DNA from: Pseudoselenomonas ruminantium | GTDB lineage: Bacteria > Bacillota > Negativicutes > Selenomonadales > Selenomonadaceae | Reading direction: 5' to 3' | DNA: 64,000 bases | NCBI GenBank assembly: GCA_902780915.1 | Contig: CACZHK010000004.1 | Location: 28,396 to 92,395 of the forward strand | Shown: in pieces, positions 61,713 through 64,000 of the stretch | Numbering within the stretch: position 1 is the stretch's first letter | Layout: every line of letters starts with the position of its first letter | Position numbers and translations under genes: made by a program | Notes under the pieces: generated by a model | What the model saw: only the letters and a program-made list of their open reading frames with translations | Databases searched by the model: none | What the model was told of the DNA's origin: nothing

Positions 61713-62882
61713 ATGGCAAACAAGAAAATCAAGGTGATGACTGTCTTCGGCACCCGCCCGGAGGCCATCAAGATGGCTCCCATCGTGCTGGAACTGCAGA
61801 AGCACCCGGAGGAAATCACCCCTGTGGTGGCGGTGACGGCCCAGCACAGGGATATGCTTGACCAGGTGCTGAACCTCTTCAAGATCAAGCCTGACCACGA
61901 TTTGGATATCATGTCTGCCGGCCAAACCCTTTTTGACATCACCACCAAGGCCATGATGGGGCTTGACAAGGTGCTGCAGGAGGAGAAGCCGGATATAGTG
62001 CTGGTGCATGGTGACACCACCACCACCTTTGCCGGGGCGCTGGCTGCTTACTACCACCAGATTCCCGTGGGCCATGTGGAGGCAGGACTCCGCACCCACA
62101 ATATCTACAGCCCCTTCCCTGAGGAAATGAACCGCAAGCTCACAGGCTGCATTGCTGCCCTGGACTTTGCTCCCACGGAGACTTCTGAGAGGAATCTTTT
62201 GGCAGAGAATGTGCCTGCCGAGCAGATTTTCGTCACGGGCAATACGGTCATTGATGCCCTGCACCATACGGTGCGGACGGATTTCCAGTTCGGGGATGAG
62301 CTGCTGAAGAAAATCGACTTCCAAAATAAGCGCATCATCCTCGTGACCACCCACCGCCGCGAAAATCTCGGTGAGCCTATGCGCCATGTGTACAAGGCTC
62401 TGAAGCAGCTCACGGAGGAATTCGAGGATGTGGAAGTGGTCTTCCCGGTACACAAGAACCCCAAGGTGCGGGAAGTGGTCAACGAGGAGCTGGGGGGCCT
62501 TGAGAAGGTTCATCTGATTGACCCGCTGGACTACGAGCCCTTTGCCAACCTCATGAGCAGGGCACACCTCATCCTCACCGACTCCGGGGGAGTGCAGGAG
62601 GAGGCCCCGGCTCTGGGCAAGCCTGTGCTGGTGCTGCGTGACACCACCGAGCGCCCCGAGGCTGTGGCTGCGGGCACGGTGAAGCTCATCGGCACTGACC
62701 GCGAGCGTGTCTATGAGGAAGCGAAGCTCCTGCTGACGGATAAAAACGAATACAGCCGCATGGCTGAGTCCTGCAATCCCTATGGTGATGGCCAGGCTAG
62801 CCGCCGCATCATCCAGGCCATTCTCTATCACTACGGCCTGACTGATGAACGCCCGGATGTTTTCATGGGCAGCGATATGTGA
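61713..62882 (+). CDS. wecB: UDP-N-acetylglucosamine 2-epimerase (non-hydrolysing)
   Basis: A 389-residue epimerase making UDP-ManNAc from UDP-GlcNAc. Motifs: VMTVFGTRPEAIKMAPIVLEL, VVAVTAQHRDMLDQVL, VHGDTTTTFAGALAAYYH, HVEAGLRT, PFPEEMNRKL, TTHRREN, and LTDSGGVQEEAPALGKPVLVLRDTTERPEA. UDP-ManNAc feeds surface polymers or linkage units. It follows the WecA/TagO-like gene. AGGGGAAAGGTG precedes the ATG. A hairpin terminator overlaps the region just after the stop. Confidence 0.96.
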   Translation: MANKKIKVMTVFGTRPEAIKMAPIVLELQKHPEEITPVVAVTAQHRDMLDQVLNLFKIKPDHDLDIMSAGQTLFDITTKAMMGLDKVLQEEKPDIVLVHGDTTTTFAGALAAYYHQIPVGHVEAGLRTHNIYSPFPEEMNRKLTGCIAALDFAPTETSERNLLAENVPAEQIFVTGNTVIDALHHTVRTDFQFGDELLKKIDFQNKRIILVTTHRRENLGEPMRHVYKALKQLTEEFEDVEVVFPVHKNPKVREVVNEELGGLEKVHLIDPLDYEPFANLMSRAHLILTDSGGVQEEAPALGKPVLVLRDTTERPEAVAAGTVKLIGTDRERVYEEAKLLLTDKNEYSRMAESCNPYGDGQASRRIIQAILYHYGLTDERPDVFMGSDM

Positions 62883-62885
62883 TTT

Positions 62886-62916
62886 ACGGCTCCCTGCAAG
62901 GCAGGGAGCCTTTTGT
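62886..62916 (+). terminator. Rho-independent terminator after wecB
   Basis: GGCTCCCTGC and GCAGGGAGCC form a near-perfect 10-bp stem with an AAG-type loop, followed by TTTTGTCTT. Confidence 0.9.
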
Positions 62917-62938
62917 CTTGGATAAAGGAGGCGGGAGG

Positions 62939-63163
62939 ATGAAGGAAGATTCGGGTCTCAGGCAGGCCATCAAGGCCTTTGCCCTGCTGTCGGGAGTGGG
63001 GATTTATTTTGTCGTGTTTGTGGGCATCTGCCTGTGGCTGGGCAATCTGGCTGACGAGACTTTCGCCCTGGGCTATGCGGGCAAGCTCATCGGCATCCTC
63101 ATAGGCTTTCCAGGGGCTATTTATACTCTTTACAGGCAGATTAAGGAAAACGGCATGGTGTGA
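62939..63163 (+). CDS. atpZ: AtpZ/AtpI family membrane protein of the F-type ATPase operon
   Basis: A 74-residue protein with two transmembrane helices (about residues 11-33 and 43-64) and the AtpZ pattern GLRQAIKAFALLSGVG...GNLADE...GKLIGILIGFPGAIYTLYRQIK. AtpZ with AtpI has been linked to Mg2+/Ca2+ transport and assembly of the c-ring. The ATG at 62939 has AAAGGAGGCGGGAGG directly upstream; an in-frame start at 62879 would read through the wecB terminator. A promoter lies between it and atpI, so it can be expressed separately from the rest of atp. Confidence 0.85.
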   Translation: MKEDSGLRQAIKAFALLSGVGIYFVVFVGICLWLGNLADETFALGYAGKLIGILIGFPGAIYTLYRQIKENGMV

Positions 63164-63230
63164 ATGCTGGGCATTTTATGCGGTTTATCCTATGATATGA
63201 ATAATTTATGACAATTATGATGTTCTTCGC

Positions 63231-63259
63231 TTGCGATAAATAAAGCAATATACTATAAT
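63231..63259 (+). promoter_or_regulatory. Promoter of the atp operon
   Basis: TTGCGA (63231-63236), a 17-bp spacer and perfect TATAAT (63254-63259) lie about 100 bp before atpI. Confidence 0.75.
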
Positions 63260-63356
63260 AAAAATTGCGTGTAATTGAGAAAGTCGGCATTTTTCTGTTT
63301 TCAGGCAGGAAAAAAAGGCTCTATGTCGAATTATGCCTTTTGTGGGAGAGGTGACC

Positions 63357-63755
63357 ATGGATACCGCTGTATTGAAAGAGTCTTTGGGAGAGATCAAAAA
63401 GCCCTTTGCGCGGCTTCTCTGCGCCTTTACGGTTATGCTTTGCCTGAGCCTGCTGGCCTCGGAGGGGGCGCACCTTATCGGTGCTCTCTTCATCGGCTAT
63501 CTGGCCGGGGGAGCCTACCTTTGGACGCTGGTGTTCCGCACCTTTCGCAGCGCGGGGATGAGCGCGGAGGGTGCCAAGAAGGAAATGCTCTTTGGCCTTG
63601 TCCTGCGGCTTTTGACCCTGGCCCTCATTTTTGGCGTAGCGGCCAAAATCGGCACCCAGGTTTTTGCGGTGACGGTGCTGGGGTTTCTGACGGTTTATCT
63701 GACGGCGCTTTTTCTGATGATAGGCCACAATTACAAGAAGGGAAAACGGAGTTAA
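63357..63755 (+). CDS. atpI: ATP synthase subunit I
   Basis: A 132-residue membrane protein with four hydrophobic helices (LLCAFTVMLCLSLLA; LIGALFIGYLAGGAYLWTLV; MLFGLVLRLLTLALIFGVA; VFAVTVLGFLTVYLTALFLMIG), fitting the ATP synthase I family, placed directly before atpB. AtpI assists c-ring assembly. The ATG at 63357 has GGAG/GAGG 5 to 9 bases upstream and is preferred to an in-frame start at 63333. Sequence conservation in this family is weak, so position is an important part of the evidence. Confidence 0.83.
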   Translation: MDTAVLKESLGEIKKPFARLLCAFTVMLCLSLLASEGAHLIGALFIGYLAGGAYLWTLVFRTFRSAGMSAEGAKKEMLFGLVLRLLTLALIFGVAAKIGTQVFAVTVLGFLTVYLTALFLMIGHNYKKGKRS

Positions 63756-63874
63756 GTCAAGGGACTGGCGCTGTTTCTCATAAAAGGCGGAGCAATCCGC
63801 CGCACCACGGGAATTTGAGGATTTTCTGATAGTTCCTGAATAATGGGGCAAAGCCCTGGAGGAGGTAGAGGTTT

Positions 63875-64000
63875 ATGCATGAAATCGGTGTACGCGAGGT
63901 TGTGCGGTGGGCTGGAATGACCTTTAACTGGGAAACCCTCTGCATGACTTGGCTCACCATGGCGATTGTCCTTATCATTGCCTTCCTGGCCGTCCGGAAC
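63875..64000 (+). CDS. atpB: ATP synthase F0 subunit a, 3'-truncated by window edge
   Basis: The first 42 codons of AtpB: MHEIGVREVVRWAGMTFNW followed by the first transmembrane helix (LTMAIVLIIAFLAV) and open to the window end. Subunit a forms the proton or sodium half-channels against the c-ring; the residues deciding ion type are outside the window. GGAGGAGGTAGAGG immediately precedes the ATG. It lies 119 bp after atpI, without a terminator between. Confidence 0.85.
   Translation, partial: MHEIGVREVVRWAGMTFNWETLCMTWLTMAIVLIIAFLAVRN

Overview
The window is about 55% GC by eye and looks like a chromosomal segment of a Negativicutes bacterium, most likely Selenomonas or a close relative such as Mitsuokella. 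These are Firmicutes that keep an LPS-bearing outer membrane. The main reason is a continuous outer-membrane biogenesis cluster (23.2-58.7 kb): mlaEFD, tolC, tamB, a sigma factor, bamA, three OmpH/Skp-like genes, lpxD, lpxC, fabZ, lpxA, lpxI, lpxB, msbA, waaA-lpxK, the Kdo genes and lptCAB-lptF. This gene order is characteristic of diderm Firmicutes. The organism uses LpxI rather than LpxH. Most genes start after strong AGGAGG-type ribosome binding sites, often with TTG or GTG. The assignment rests on gene content and order; no database search was possible.

Layout. 0-2.7 kb: two GT8 glycosyltransferases (the first cut by the window edge) and a Uma2-type nuclease. 2.7-9.6 kb: a GT9 heptosyltransferase-like gene on the minus strand, a SWIM/SNF2 helicase and a chemoreceptor. 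9.7-14.7 kb: a YtfQRT-YjfF-type sugar ABC importer. 14.67-14.95 kb: a compact locus with the complete architecture of an Fst/par type I toxin-antitoxin module. 15-18.6 kb: an exported CocE-type hydrolase, a probable 6S RNA on the minus strand and two unknown proteins. 18.7-20.4 kb: a secreted tannase-like protein that lacks its serine nucleophile and carries 42-bp repeats. 20.5-21.0 kb: a cobalamin riboswitch whose transcript appears to end without any sizeable gene. 21-23.1 kb: serS and rnhA. 23.2-58.7 kb: the outer-membrane cluster. 58.7-60.3 kb: a RuvC-like nuclease, a dCMP-deaminase-like enzyme and a second Uma2 gene. 60.5-62.9 kb: a WecA/TagO-like transferase and wecB. 62.9-64 kb: atpZ, atpI and the start of atpB.

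The envelope genes cover almost the whole route. FabZ and the Lpx enzymes make lipid A, KdsD-KdsA-KdsC-KdsB make CMP-Kdo, and WaaA-LpxK and two LpxL-type acyltransferases finish Kdo2-lipid A. MsbA and the Lpt proteins export it, BamA, OmpH/Skp and TamB handle outer-membrane proteins, and a short MlaEFD system moves phospholipids. The cluster also holds a sigma factor next to a single-pass membrane protein, and an unrecognised exported protein with outer-membrane-type C-terminal features.

Points of greatest interest: (1) the Fst/Ldr-like toxin locus; (2) an out-of-frame deletion of about 80 bp in a fused waaA-lpxK gene, which is either an assembly error or a real loss of an LPS enzyme; (3) the orphan cobalamin riboswitch RNA; (4) the sigma factor and membrane protein pair; (5) the catalytically dead-looking tannase homologue.
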